64,000 bases of DNA from NCBI RefSeq assembly GCF_000281045.1, contig NW_008246074.1, positions 636,689 through 700,688 on the forward strand, written 5' to 3'. The translations under genes and the position numbers were made by a program. The stretch is from Saprolegnia diclina VS20 (taxonomy: Eukaryota > Oomycota > Saprolegniomycetes > Saprolegniales > Saprolegniaceae). This document shows positions 37,182 to 47,234 of the stretch, one piece after another (within the stretch, counting starts at the first letter, position 1; every line of letters starts with the position of its first letter). Under the pieces are notes generated by a model, which was not told where the DNA came from, made no database searches, and worked only from the letters and a program-made list of their open reading frames with translations.

Positions 37182-37268
37182 GGTCTGCGATGTTGACCAC
37201 TCTTTCCACACAAAGACGTACGATAAATATAAACTTGTTTGTATCAATGTATCGAGACCCGTTGCCGA

Positions 37269-38720
37269 CTAGGTGAGCAAGCGGGGCAGTACGAGGTCGA
37301 CGCAGTACATGGCGCTGCAGCTCAAGACAAAGCCGACGTTGGCGATCCACAGGACAACAACGCTGGCGACGGGGTGGCGCTGAACGTCGGTCTTCGCCTT
37401 GCGCACGCGCGGGTGGGCCGCGACCGCCAGCACCGTTTGGACCGAGATGCGCTCGATCCGTTGCGACGCTGAGCATAGTAAATCCCAGACGATCGGCGCC
37501 GCTTCAAGGAAGAATGCATGGACTTGGCGTGCGTGCCATGCGATCGGGAGACCGAGCGTCGCCTGCTGCTGCGCGACAAGGGCCACGAGCTGCGATTGAA
37601 GCGCGGTCTTCTCGAGCAAGAGCGCATCGATCTGGCGGCGGAGCTCCGCGATGGCCGGCGAGTCCGACTGCACTGCATTGAGCGACACGTTGTTGCAGAT
37701 TTTACGCACGCGCTGGGCGTACTCGAGCGAATTCAGCGTCTCGCTCAAATGGCGCTTGGCAGGACTCACGCAGGCAAGCATCAATGTCTGGCTGTTGCCA
37801 CCTAATTTGCGTTCGTGTCAGTTCATGCTGTGCTTTGGAGGTGTACCGAGCGCATCTTGGAGCAGTCGCGTGAGCTTCGAGTCACGGTACGGCACGTGCG
37901 CCTTCTTCTCGCTGAGCGCGTTCATGACGTTGCCGAGCGCGAGGAGGCCTTTGTTGATGTTGACCCCTTCGCGAAACCGGAGACCTTCGGCGAGCGTCTT
38001 CTTTTGCCGCTCCGAGCCGGCCAAGTCCACAAAATGGAGCTTGGAGCGCAAGCTGCGACACTCGTTGCGCTGCTGCAAATGCAACGTGAAGATCGCGTGG
38101 GACCGCGAGCTCGTAGCATTCATTTTGGTCGCGGCCGTCGTGCGGTGTCGAAGGCCGTCGAGGAGGCGCCGGTGGCCGTCGTCAGCGCCCTGCACGATCA
38201 CGGGCGACAGTGCATCCGTGACTTTGAGCAGCGTCTGCTTGGCATAGAGATCGCGCACGTCGTCGCCGTAGATTTCGCAAAACGTCACATGGGCAGCCCA
38301 TGCGTCGTCGCCCTTTAGCTGCGCAAAGATGGCTTCGAGCGCCAATGGAATGATGCCCCGGGGATTCACGCCGTCGCTGCCCATCGAGTACGATTTGCCC
38401 GAGCCTGTCTGGCCGTACGCGAGCACAGTCGCGTTGTAGCCGGCGAGAAACGAGGCCAAGAGCGGCTCGACCGGCGCAAAGACGGCGGCGTCGGTCGCCG
38501 TGTCGTCGAAAACGTAATCGAATTGCAGTTGCTTCTTCTTACTCGGCACAAGTACGAGGGGGTGCGTCGGCGCCTTGAGAACGCTCTCGATACGGTCGAG
38601 GCTGCCCATCGGCCGAATGCGGACCGCCACCTGCACGTGCTGGCGGCTCGGGCCTGGCTTGGCGGCGGCGATTGGTTGGACGCGCGCGGTCCTCGCTATC
38701 TGCTTCGTCGTCGGTCCCAT
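37269..38720 (-). CDS. Kinesin with short tail and C-terminal hydrophobic helix
   Basis: Two exons, 38720-37847 and 37801-37269, with a 45-nt intron; 468 residues. The motor domain fills residues 27-330: P-loop GQTGSGKS (103-110), switch I NATSSRSH (201-208), switch II DLAGSE (232-237), YRDSKLTRLLQDALGG and the C-terminal motor helix SLEYAQRVRKI. All nucleotide-contact motifs are intact, so ATPase activity is likely. A short coiled coil (341-375) follows. The last 35 residues contain a hydrophobic helix (VASVVVLWIANVGFVLS, about 435-462), unusual for a kinesin and suggestive of direct membrane anchoring. The N-terminal motor position and short neck suggest a plus-end-directed kinesin; I cannot place the subfamily firmly. 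Confidence 0.88.
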
Positions 38721-39450
38721 CTCTATCTCTCACTGCTGCTTGGTTGCTTACGTAGTCGGTATGTAGTATCTACCGTCAAACGATTTGGAGAGTGCAATGT
38801 ATGTCAACTTGATGGCGCGCGTTCGAAACGAGCCAATCCCCATCTTTAGCGCACCTGTCCCGTGGGTTTTAAGACTATAACCTACGGTTGGCCAGCCGGT
38901 AAACTCGCGAAACGCGTGAGTGACGCAGGGTCTCGCAAAGGGACGCAAGGGGTAGCGTGGTATACGTCACCATCGCGCGCTGAATGCTGCGCGCCAAGCC
39001 TTTCTTGAAGCCGCCGTCGCAGCCTGATCCTTCTCGGGCACCGGCGCCTCTCCACGTCCGTTCAAGGTCCCTGGTCTGTTGCACCGGACGGCGGACACGT
39101 GGCGCGCTGTGCGGACAGCTCGCAGCCCAAGTCCTCGGTTCGCTTGTGCTGAAACGCGTGCAATCTCTACTGGTTGGCTACAATGAAACGAGTCCGATCG
39201 CCACGCGTCGCCTTCCGAGCGACGAGAGGCAGCCACGTCACGGAGCTACTCGCTCGCGGTCATAGAGCCGACACCAACTGCGCCGGGAACGTTCGGTGGA
39301 TCTGCGACGGTGGGTCGTGTGCCCCTTCCCACCGCGCGGCTCTCGTGCTCGACGGTGGTCCCGAGATGTCTCGAGTCTTTGCAAATTGCATTTACTTACG
39401 CATTGTCACATCGCCGACTCTTGAAAACAAAAGATATTCGATGTGAGAAG
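38721..39450. other. Intergenic, no gene seen
   Basis: A 730-nt gap between two minus-strand genes. Short open frames lack codon bias and start context. Nothing recognisable. Confidence 0.55.
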
Positions 39451-41006
39451 CTACGCCTTGCGGTCCCGTGTCAGCTGTCGCTCGAGCTCGTCGAGCGCGG
39501 CGTCAATGGTCTCTTCGCTCAGTGCAAAGTACGGGAAGCTCAAGACGTGGTACCCGCTGCCCGTGAGGTGGCGCTTCTTCATGCGCGATCGGAGCCGCAT
39601 CTTGCGCTTCCAGTAGCGCGACGGACCATCGATCATGATGAGCACGCCATGGTCGCGGTGCGCGGCTACCGGCCAGTGCACCTCGACGTCCGCCGTGTAG
39701 CCAATGTCCGTCATGACGTTAATCTCAAAATGCAGATGACGGTCCTCTAACGCCCGCGTCACCGCATCGAGGCCCGCGGGCACAAAGGCGCTGCGGCCAG
39801 ATTCGCGGCTGCTGTCGTCCGCCATCATAGCAGCTCGGGTCGCCGCGTAGAGCGAAGGATACAAGGTCGTCAGCGGCGCGTCCGAGGCCAGCGACGCCTC
39901 GAGCATAAACTGGTACAGCTGTCGCTTCTCGAGGAGACCCAGTTGTACCGTCGACAAGCCGTCCAGGACGCTCTTGAGCGGCACAAGGTCGGTCGCTTCA
40001 AAGAGGGCGAGTGCCCAGAGCGCGTTGCAGAGGTTCTGCGGCTTCGCGAGCCAGTCGGGCAGGCGCTGCGTCATGTGCTGCACGACAGCCTCGAGCACCG
40101 TTGTCGAGAGGCCTTGGTCGGCTTTTGCAAAGCCAGCGACGATATTGCCAATGTTTTGCGTCGTAAAATCTTGAAGCGGCCTCGCCTCGAGGTGGTCGGC
40201 GACGGCCTCAAAGACAAACGACCCGTGGTTCGGGTGCGACCGCATGAAGCCCCAGATCAAGTTGCCGAGCTCTTGGGGCTTAAAGTCGTCCAGACCATGG
40301 GTGGCCACGTAGGTTTCCGCGGCGCCATACACGGACGCACCGTAGGCGCCGGCGGTCGCGTAGCTCCAGACGATGTTGGCGACGTGCTGGGGTCCGACGC
40401 CTCTGTCGTTCGTAATGAGTTCGACAAGACGGTCTTCGACATGGTTGAACGCAGCGCACGACTGGGCGCTAAACCGGTTGGACGCGAGGCCGTGCACGAC
40501 CATGCTGAGCTCCGTGAGCTGAAACTCGTCCAAGTCCATTTCGCTGACAAAGTAGTCAATCAAGGCGGAGATGACACTATCGGGCGCCCGCGCTCGCGTG
40601 AGTCCATGCAGCGCGTTGCTAAAGTCGCGCGCCGTGAGCTCAGGCAGGCGGCGCGTGAGCTCGGATGCAAGGTCGTGAAAGATCTGCTTGTCGACGTCGG
40701 CAAACTTGTGGTAGGGCGTACGCAGCTTCCCGAGGCGGCTCGCAGTCATGGCCAAGTGGAGGCGCGTGAACTGAAGATTGTCTTTGGCGTACACGTCGAG
40801 GAGGCGCGACACCGACTGCGTCGACGCGATCCGGTCGTTCAAGTTGGGCTTGCTCCACTGCTTGGGCTTCCGCTTCAGAACGCCTGGCGACGTCGAGAAG
40901 GCTGCAATGGGAGGCCTACTGTCAAAGAGTAATGCTGACTGTAATCGTAACTGCGTCGGTACCTGAGCGCGGGGCAACGACAAGCGAGGACAGCGCGGCC
41001 GAGCAT
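39451..41006 (-). CDS. RAP-domain protein, probably mitochondrial RNA-binding
   Basis: Two exons, 41006-40963 and 40915-39451, with a 47-nt intron; 502 residues. Splicing supplies an ATG and an Arg/Cys/Ala-rich presequence (MLGRAVLACRCPALRPP) of mitochondrial type, absent from the unspliced frame. The body is helical repeats of FASTK/octotricopeptide type (NLIWGFMRSHPNHG, NIVAGFAKAD, NLCNALWALALFEATD). The C-terminus is a RAP domain (about 425-495): GVLIMIDGPSRYW, then KKRHLTGSGYHVLSFPYFAL. RAP proteins act in mitochondrial or plastid RNA processing in animals, algae and apicomplexans; the RNA target here is unknown. Confidence 0.86.
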
Positions 41007-41689
41007 CACAACAGGTACGTTGCTTTGGTTGGCTATGGCCCGAGGTGAAACTCAGGTGCTACCCCGTTTTCGTCTCAATTTTGGCATATCTGTTCAGTAT
41101 TTCAATAGTATTAGAGACTGTTCTGAGATATATTGATCAAAAAGGACAGTATAGATAAATGTTGAGCACGTCAAAATGAGCAAAAGGGGATAAACACGCA
41201 CGCTGGAGACTCTCGTTCATCCCGCTCAACGACTCTCTGGAGCACATATGAGCACCACGTCCTACCGTGTTAATACGCGGGCAATACGAGCCGAGTTGGT
41301 CACTAAGAATTAGCATGAAGGGTGGTAGCGTGGCCTGCAGACGTCACGCAACATTCAAATGCTTGCCAGACAAAGTGGCTTCGTTGCACGGGAAACTGCC
41401 ACGTCATTCGACACCACGATCGATACCTGCTACATAGTACTTCCTTGCTTTGGGCGTCAACAAAGCGACATCACAAGGCGTTTACGCTAGGATCAGTTTG
41501 TTTGGATGACTGCCGTGGCGAGAGCAGGACCCATCCAGGAGCGCTTGAGGGTTCCGTTGCAGCTAAAGTGTCCAGGGGAAGCAACAACTTGTTGGCGAAG
41601 GCTCGACAGTCGAGTGCGAAAAACACAGATATGCAAAAGTGACGAATGCGGAGTACATTACGCAGGATAGGACGAGTAGCAATAGCATA
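41007..41689. other. Intergenic, no gene seen
   Basis: A 683-nt AT-rich gap upstream of the RAP-protein gene and downstream of the first DCX-Ras gene. No credible ORF, repeat or RNA gene. Confidence 0.55.
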
Positions 41690-42499
41690 TTATAAGATAG
41701 AGCAGAGACCGCGCTTCTTCTGCGGTGGCAGGCGCTTCTTGCGCGCCTCGACGACAAACTGTTCAAAGATTGCGTTGACGTTCGTGCCCGTGAGCGCACT
41801 CGTCTCCATGTACGTCGCATTGTACGAGGCCGCGACGCGCCGGCCCTCATCGCTCGTGACCTGTCGCTTTGACGGGTCTTGCTCAACGAGGTCCTTCTTG
41901 TTGGCGACCAAGATGATCGGCGGCAGCACTCGCTTCGTCTCGTTGATCTGCAGGTGGAGCTCAAAGAACGGCTGCAGCTCGTGGAGACTCGTGCGCGAGT
42001 CCATGGCATACACAAAGATGTAGCCGTCCTTGTCCATCATCCACTGCGCGCGAAGCGACTCAAAGTCATCTTGACCCGCCGTGTCGAGGATCTCAAGCAT
42101 GCACAGCTGGTCCTGCACCTCGATCGTCTTGCGGTACGCGTCTTCAATCGTCGGGTCCCAGTCCCGCACAAAGTAATCCTTGACGAAGCGCAGCGTGAGC
42201 GCCGACTTGCCGACACCGCCGCTGCCCAGCACTGAGACATGAAAGGTCTCGTGGCCAGACGCGGCCGGCAGCGACTTGTAGAACCCTTCGCCGCCGCTCA
42301 CGTAAAGCGTGTCGTTGTTTTGGAGCTCGTCGACCGAGTGAATCTCGGCGCCTGACGCGAGGAAGAGCCGCTTCGCCTTGACGCCAAGCTTCTTGCTTGC
42401 GAGGGCCTTGAGCTTGGCAAGGTTGTCGCCGGCCTTGAGGGGCACGACCTTGCCCTCGGACCCGGCCTCGTTCTTGTAGACGAAGAGACGGACCTCCAT
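41690..42499 (-). CDS. Ras-family GTPase with N-terminal doublecortin-like domain (copy 1)
   Basis: Single exon, 269 residues from the ATG at 42499. Residues 1-76 look like a doublecortin (DCX) domain: RLFVYKNEAGSEGKVV, RLFLASGAEIHSVDELQNND, TLYVSGGEGFYK; DCX domains typically bind microtubules. Residues 86-250 are a complete Ras-type G domain: P-loop GSGGVGKS (92-99), effector region DPTIEDAY (115-122), DTAGQ with the catalytic Gln (139-143), NKKD and ETSALTG. The protein ends CSIL, a CaaX box whose final Leu favours geranylgeranylation. A membrane-attached switch linked to microtubules is therefore inferred. It lies tandem with a second copy at 42913-43731. Confidence 0.9.
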   Translation of the reverse strand: MEVRLFVYKNEAGSEGKVVPLKAGDNLAKLKALASKKLGVKAKRLFLASGAEIHSVDELQNNDTLYVSGGEGFYKSLPAASGHETFHVSVLGSGGVGKSALTLRFVKDYFVRDWDPTIEDAYRKTIEVQDQLCMLEILDTAGQDDFESLRAQWMMDKDGYIFVYAMDSRTSLHELQPFFELHLQINETKRVLPPIILVANKKDLVEQDPSKRQVTSDEGRRVAASYNATYMETSALTGTNVNAIFEQFVVEARKKRLPPQKKRGLCSIL

Positions 42500-42912
42500 G
42501 GTGGCCCGAAACACAAACTGACGCGATGACCAGCAAAAGTGCGTTTTATTCCGATAACTTGGTGTTTGTATGGCTTTCACCTCGGTTCGTCAAATTAAAT
42601 TTTGCCTCTCGAAGTTCGAAGCCTTCCGGCAGCGATGAGCGGCAGCGGCAACGGCCCAGCTCCGTCTTGGCACGTGGTGTCACGGGCGCCCGATCTGTAC
42701 CACGGCGCCCGCTCGCACTACTCTATGCGCGGAATGGTAGCCAAGTCACAGCGCTCACAATTAAGCAGCTATGGGCGAGGAGGCGTCGACGCAGAAGCGG
42801 GGCGGCAGATCGCCGGCGACGTCCTGCTGTCGACAGGGATTGTGCGAGCTAGATTCAAGGCACGAGATGGGATGTAGCACGTCACTGACCATTACGATAT
42901 GCATCGTAGCAA
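42500..42912. other. Spacer between the two DCX-Ras genes
   Basis: A 413-nt gap that should contain the promoter of copy 1. It also carries a possible small plus-strand ORF, listed separately. Confidence 0.5.
42635..42877 (+). CDS. Possible small protein between the DCX-Ras genes
   Basis: An 80-codon frame starting MSGSGNGPAPSWHVVSRAPD and ending STGIVRARFKARDGM. It is GC-rich and polar and lies entirely in the spacer, antisense to both neighbours. No family is recognised. The balanced Ser/Gly/Arg/Ala composition looks more like coding sequence than the other spacer frames, but the evidence is weak. Confidence 0.35.
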   Translation: MSGSGNGPAPSWHVVSRAPDLYHGARSHYSMRGMVAKSQRSQLSSYGRGGVDAEAGRQIAGDVLLSTGIVRARFKARDGM

Positions 42913-43731
42913 CTACAGGATAGCGCACATGTGCGACTTTTTCCGTGTTGGCCGGACCGTGCGATTCCTTCGGACGAGTCCCACGAGCGCGTCAAAGACG
43001 GCAGGCACGTTCTCGCCCGTGAGCGCACTCGTCTCGACGTAGGTGGCGTTGTACGCTTGGGCAATCCGGCGGCCTTCTTCGGTCGGCACTTGACACTTGG
43101 CCGCGTCTTGCTGGATGACATCCTTCTTGTTGGCGACCAAGATGATCGGCGGCATCGGTCGCTTGTTTTCGTTGATCTGCATGTGCAGCTCGAAGAACGG
43201 CTGCAGCTCGTGGAGACTCGTGCGCGAGTCCATCGAGTACACAAACACATAAGCGTCCTTGTCCATCATCCACTGCGCGCGGAGCGACTCGAAATCGTCT
43301 TGTCCGGCCGTGTCGAGAATCTCGAGCATGCTCACGCGCCCTTGGACCTCGATGGTTTTGCGGTATGCGTCTTCGATCGTCGGGTCCCAGTCCCGCACAA
43401 AGTAGTCGCGCACGAAACGAAGCGTGAGCGCCGACTTACCGACGCCGCCGCTGCCGAGCACGGAGAGCTGGATGGTCTCTTGCCCGGAAGACATGGGCAC
43501 GCTCTTGTAGAAGGCTTCGCCGGCGCTGACGTAGAGGGTGTCGTTGTTTTGAAGCTCGTCCATGGACTGGATTTCGGCGCCTGATGCGAGAAAGATGCGC
43601 TTGGCGCGCATGCTCAGCTTCTTTCCGGTCGTCGACTTGAACGCGGCAAAGGTATCACTGGGCTTCACGGACACGACCTTGCCCTCGGAGCCCGCCTCGT
43701 TCTTGTAGACGAAGAGTCGCTTGTCCGTCAT
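42913..43731 (-). CDS. Ras-family GTPase with N-terminal doublecortin-like domain (copy 2)
   Basis: Single exon, 272 residues from the ATG at 43731; the frame is open to 43878 but the upstream part lacks the conserved start. It has the same layout as the downstream copy: a DCX-like domain (RLFVYKNEAGSEGKVV, ASGAEIQSMDELQNND, LYVSAGEAFYK), then a G domain with GSGGVGKS, DPTIEDAY, DTAGQDDF, NKKD and ETSALTG, and a CaaX end CAIL. The two proteins are nearly identical from the P-loop to the NKKD motif and differ mainly in the first 45 residues of the DCX part and the last 50 residues, as expected after tandem duplication with divergence of the membrane-targeting tail. Confidence 0.9.
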   Translation of the reverse strand: MTDKRLFVYKNEAGSEGKVVSVKPSDTFAAFKSTTGKKLSMRAKRIFLASGAEIQSMDELQNNDTLYVSAGEAFYKSVPMSSGQETIQLSVLGSGGVGKSALTLRFVRDYFVRDWDPTIEDAYRKTIEVQGRVSMLEILDTAGQDDFESLRAQWMMDKDAYVFVYSMDSRTSLHELQPFFELHMQINENKRPMPPIILVANKKDVIQQDAAKCQVPTEEGRRIAQAYNATYVETSALTGENVPAVFDALVGLVRRNRTVRPTRKKSHMCAIL

Positions 43732-44811
43732 GATGCGAGGCGATCGATATCGCAAATGAGACTGCGGTGCACGTGGACGACAATGGCCTGGAGGCGACTC
43801 TACCGCGCTTCGATCGAATGCCACATGGGTTCTCAAAACTGCGGGATGTCGAGTTTTCAGAACCGGCGCGTTGACCAATCACACGCGATTATATTTTAAT
43901 CTATGCTGTATTTCAGCCAATGATATCGCAACGATGGACCTCAAACTCAATTGTGGACTGCAATCCGTCTCTTTTTGGTGTCTGAGTAGCGTGAAAGAGT
44001 GAGGCTTTGTGGTCTCCCACTGTATCTGGCAGTTCGGGGCCGTGAAATCGATTCTGAGATGGACGTGTGATCGTGGACAGTATTGCGTGTCAATCAATGA
44101 GCATAGCGGGTCATGATAGCGGGAGGTCGCATCAAGTCCACTACGGTCTACGAAGCAGCAACCCTGCCCCAACTAAAATTTAGGCCTGCGATGTGAAGAA
44201 GAAGCTTAGCATGATTGGGGTCCATCCCGAGCTGTTCCTCTTATAGGTTAACTTACGAAAGCAGAACAAACCAACCTGTGTGTTCATGGTGCGAACTGTT
44301 CGATGTGCTCCGACTCACACTGTCAAGACAGAAGATTTCAAACATTTTGTCATGAGAGGCGGGCGCCGTACCGCACGTTGTGCACCGCATATCGAAGGAG
44401 CACTTCGGAAAACGACTCTGAATACTCGTTCGGCAACGTACCCCCGTCCGCGCTATCAGCTACCGCACGCAATCATTTTTTGCAATGGCCAAAATCAGTG
44501 GGTCAAAATCCTGCTCAAACTCAGCACTTGTGGTTTGATAGCCACACAAATCTCCAAGCAAGGGCCACCACTTAACTCTAGTGTGCACGAGCGTAGTAGC
44601 AGTGAAGCTAAAAGAATGGTTCCGAGGGTTCGACCCATGGGCCAATGCCAACACCTCATAGATGCACGTTGTTTTCACTCTTGGTTGTCAGGCGGTTGAA
44701 GTCCATATTTTGCAGGACCCTCCTCCCCTTTTATTGTAGGTCCCCTACTAGGGTGGGTCCCCTCCTCGGTCATCAAGCATGGATCGCTGGCAGCGAATTC
44801 TTTATCCGACG
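43732..44811. other. Divergent intergenic region, AT-rich, no gene seen
   Basis: A gap of about 1.08 kb between DCX-Ras copy 2 (-) and the ferredoxin gene (+). Composition is close to half AT. A T-loop-like GGGTTCGACCC at about 44627 has no matching tRNA arms. No other feature recognised. Confidence 0.6.
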
Positions 44812-45411
44812 ATGATGCTTGGTCGCCTACCAGCCGTGGGCCGCGTCTTGGCCAGCGCCCGCCGCACGTTCCACTCGTCCATCGCACTTCAGTACGCACC
44901 TTCGGTAGAGAGGCGGCGCTCATGCCGCTTGCGCTAGGCACGGCGCTGCGCCCGTCGGTGGCCCCACGGTGCCGATCAACTTTCGGCTCAAGGACGGCTC
45001 GATCAAGCAGGTAGCGGCCGCCGTCGGCACCTCGATCTTGGACGTCGCGCACGCTTTTGAGATCGACTTGGAAGGTACCGCTCGTGCCATGCACATCCTT
45101 TGCCTGACGATGTGTGCAGGCGCGTGCGAGTCGTCGCTGGCCTGCTCGACGTGCCATGTGATCTTCGAAGAGCCCGTCTTTGACGAGCTTCCGGAAGCCT
45201 GCGAGGACGAGGAAGACATGCTCGACATGGCCTTTGGGCTCACGGCCACGTCGCGCCTTGGCTGCCAGGTCATGGTCACCGAGGAGCTCGCCAACGCGAT
45301 CGTATGCATTCGATTCGTTCTGCGAGCACACGTCTCACGATCGAGTAGGTAACGCTGCCTGCGGCGACGCGCAACTTTTATGTGGACGGACATGTGCCCA
45401 AGCCGCACTAG
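44812..45411 (+). CDS. Mitochondrial [2Fe-2S] ferredoxin (adrenodoxin type)
   Basis: Four exons, 44812-44891, 44938-45074, 45120-45301 and 45349-45411, with introns of 45-47 nt; 153 residues, or 164 if the in-frame ATG at 44779 is used. Residues 1-30 form a mitochondrial presequence (RVLASARRTFHSS). The domain starts at INFRLKDGSIKQVAAAVG. The cluster ligands are in GACESSLACSTCHVIFEEP (C-x5-C-x2-C) with the fourth Cys in LTATSRLGCQV, and the end TLPAATRNFYVDGHVPKPH is characteristic of mitochondrial ferredoxins. It donates electrons to Fe-S cluster assembly and possibly to P450s or haem A synthesis. Each splice junction falls inside a conserved motif, which fixes the exon limits. Confidence 0.93.
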
Positions 45412-45549
45412 GTCGTTCGTCTCCTTGGTCCCGTACACAACTCCTCGGTATCCGACAGAGACGCTCGTTTTCCTATATAACTTTAGCAGCGTCCTACAAC
45501 TCTTACTCGTCGCCTACGATCCTCGTGTATACAGTATGGTACAGAGCAG

Positions 45550-46704
45550 CTACGCCTTTGGCGCAGGCAGCGTATCGACTGGAATGAGCTCACCGGCCTC
45601 GAGGGCTGGCGCAACTGCATCGCCTTCCGTGGCAACTTGGCGGTGATGACCGCCGCGTGGCCGCAAGAGCTGCTTCTTCACACTAGCATCGTCGCCATAT
45701 CTCTCGGTCTCGTCGTCGTCATCGGTAGGACTCTCGTGCCCCGGCTTGACAGGGTTCGGTGACGCTGGCGGGTACTTTGTGTACAGGAGCGTGCTCAGCA
45801 TGACGCAGATCGAGGCGATGTACCCCGGTGCCCCAAATGCCTTGCCGTTCCAGACGCTCTCGAGCACGGCCGTCAAGAGCAAGCCGAGCACAACCGCAAA
45901 GCTCTTCTTGATGTTGCCCGAGTACTTGATCACAAAGCCGACAAGAACACCGCCGCATGCTTGTATGAAGAGCGTCACCAACGTCAGGCCCGTCCAGCCA
46001 TCCCAAAGCGGTGACGCGCTCTCCGCCGACGCGCCGAGCACAATGGGCCAGACGTTGGTAAAAATGCTGATGCCCGCTAGCTCGATCGTGACGACGTACG
46101 CGTCACGCGCCTCGCGCTGCAGCGCCTTCTGAATGATTGTGCCGGCGAGCGCCGAGAGCACGGCGGCAATGCAGGCACGTGTCATGCCGGTGATGCGTGC
46201 GAGCTCGTCGGCGACGACGGCATTGGCCGAGCGGCCGCCGACCGCGATGAGCACGGCCGAGGCGACGAGGAGCACGAGCGCGCCGAGCTGAATATGGGAC
46301 TGGCGCTTCCCCAGCATGTAGTACACAAAGAGCGCGGTCCAGATGATCTTGGTCTGGTTGAGGACGTTGTACGTGACGCCGTCGAGCAAGATGACGGCCG
46401 TCTGGTTGAGGTAGTCTTGAACGACGTAGATGCAGGCGGGCAGCACCGTCGTGCGCAGCGCAATTGCCGGAGACCACTGCGAGAGCTCTTGCCGGCAGCG
46501 TCCGCTGACAAGCAGCGGTCCGAGCGCAAGGCCCACCTTCATGACGTTGATGACGACGATGCGCAGCGGGACGTTGGTGGCCTCGGCAGCGTACCACGCC
46601 ATCAAGACAGGCTGCACGCCGATCTGCACCGCCAGCAGCAGCAGGAAGACCGAGCTCTTGCACGTATTCACCGAGTCGTCGATCATCGGCGGCGCCTCCT
46701 GCAT
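45550..46704 (-). CDS. Nucleotide-sugar transporter family protein
   Basis: Single exon, 384 residues from the ATG at 46704. About ten hydrophobic helices are visible. Motifs of the UDP-galactose/CMP-sialic-acid transporter family include PACIYVVQDYLNQTAVILLD, YNVLNQTKIIWTALFVYYML, and near the C-terminus GGVLVGFVIKYSGNIKKSFA. Such proteins exchange nucleotide sugars for the nucleotide monophosphate across Golgi or ER membranes; the sugar specificity cannot be read from sequence. The C-terminal 60 residues are hydrophilic and probably cytosolic. The frame is open for 12 codons upstream without an ATG. Confidence 0.88.
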   Translation of the reverse strand: MQEAPPMIDDSVNTCKSSVFLLLLAVQIGVQPVLMAWYAAEATNVPLRIVVINVMKVGLALGPLLVSGRCRQELSQWSPAIALRTTVLPACIYVVQDYLNQTAVILLDGVTYNVLNQTKIIWTALFVYYMLGKRQSHIQLGALVLLVASAVLIAVGGRSANAVVADELARITGMTRACIAAVLSALAGTIIQKALQREARDAYVVTIELAGISIFTNVWPIVLGASAESASPLWDGWTGLTLVTLFIQACGGVLVGFVIKYSGNIKKSFAVVLGLLLTAVLESVWNGKAFGAPGYIASICVMLSTLLYTKYPPASPNPVKPGHESPTDDDDETERYGDDASVKKQLLRPRGGHHRQVATEGDAVAPALEAGELIPVDTLPAPKA

Positions 46705-47013
46705 CGCGCCAGTAGCTCGATGCAACCTGATCTCTTGCAACTGTCGATGCTAGCAACCCGTCGCAAAAACCGTCTAACCAATTCCCGTAGACAAGTACAC
46801 GTAGCTGTTGACGCGGCAGGGTGACGCGCCGTGGTCTCCAGAGTGCATACAAAAAGCTAGTTGAACCGATATACAGTATTTCTATTCGATCCATCCAGAT
46901 GGACTCGGAGAGCCCGGTGGCTGGACCCTGCAGAAGACTGCACTCCGCGGCATACTTCGGTACACTAGCGAGTCGCCGAGGCAGTGTGACCGGTTCCGTT
47001 GCACAGTCAACGA
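46705..47013. other. Intergenic, no gene seen
   Basis: About 310 nt between the nucleotide-sugar transporter start and the left arm of the 73-bp inverted repeat. No credible ORF. Confidence 0.5.
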
Positions 47014-47234
47014 CACCTCGCTCGCGCTCGACTTCGACGAAGAGGACATCGGCGCGCGGGTCAGCAGCTTTCTTGTCAAGGCCGGCAAAATGATAGAAAT
47101 GCATGGCCTTGAGCTGGCTGTTTTCAAGCTTCTCAGTGAGGTCATGTTCTTCAATCGTTTGGCCGGCCTTGACAAGAAAGCTGCTGACCCGCGCGCCGAT
47201 GTCGTCTTCGTCGAAGTCGAGCGCGAGCGAGGTG
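47014..47234. repeat. Long inverted repeat, 73-nt arms with one mismatch
   Basis: The left arm 47014-47086 is the reverse complement of the right arm 47162-47234 except for one position (47044 against 47204). The 75-nt spacer 47087-47161 would form the loop. Weaker complementarity continues a few bases into the spacer. The right arm is part of a formerly coding frame on the minus strand, so the left arm is an inverted copy of that exon piece. A transcript across it would fold into a strong hairpin. Confidence 0.93.

Noticed and set aside
44600..44660. tRNA-like T-loop GGGTTCGACCC
   Set aside because: Flanking bases do not form a T stem, and no acceptor, D or anticodon arm can be built on either strand.
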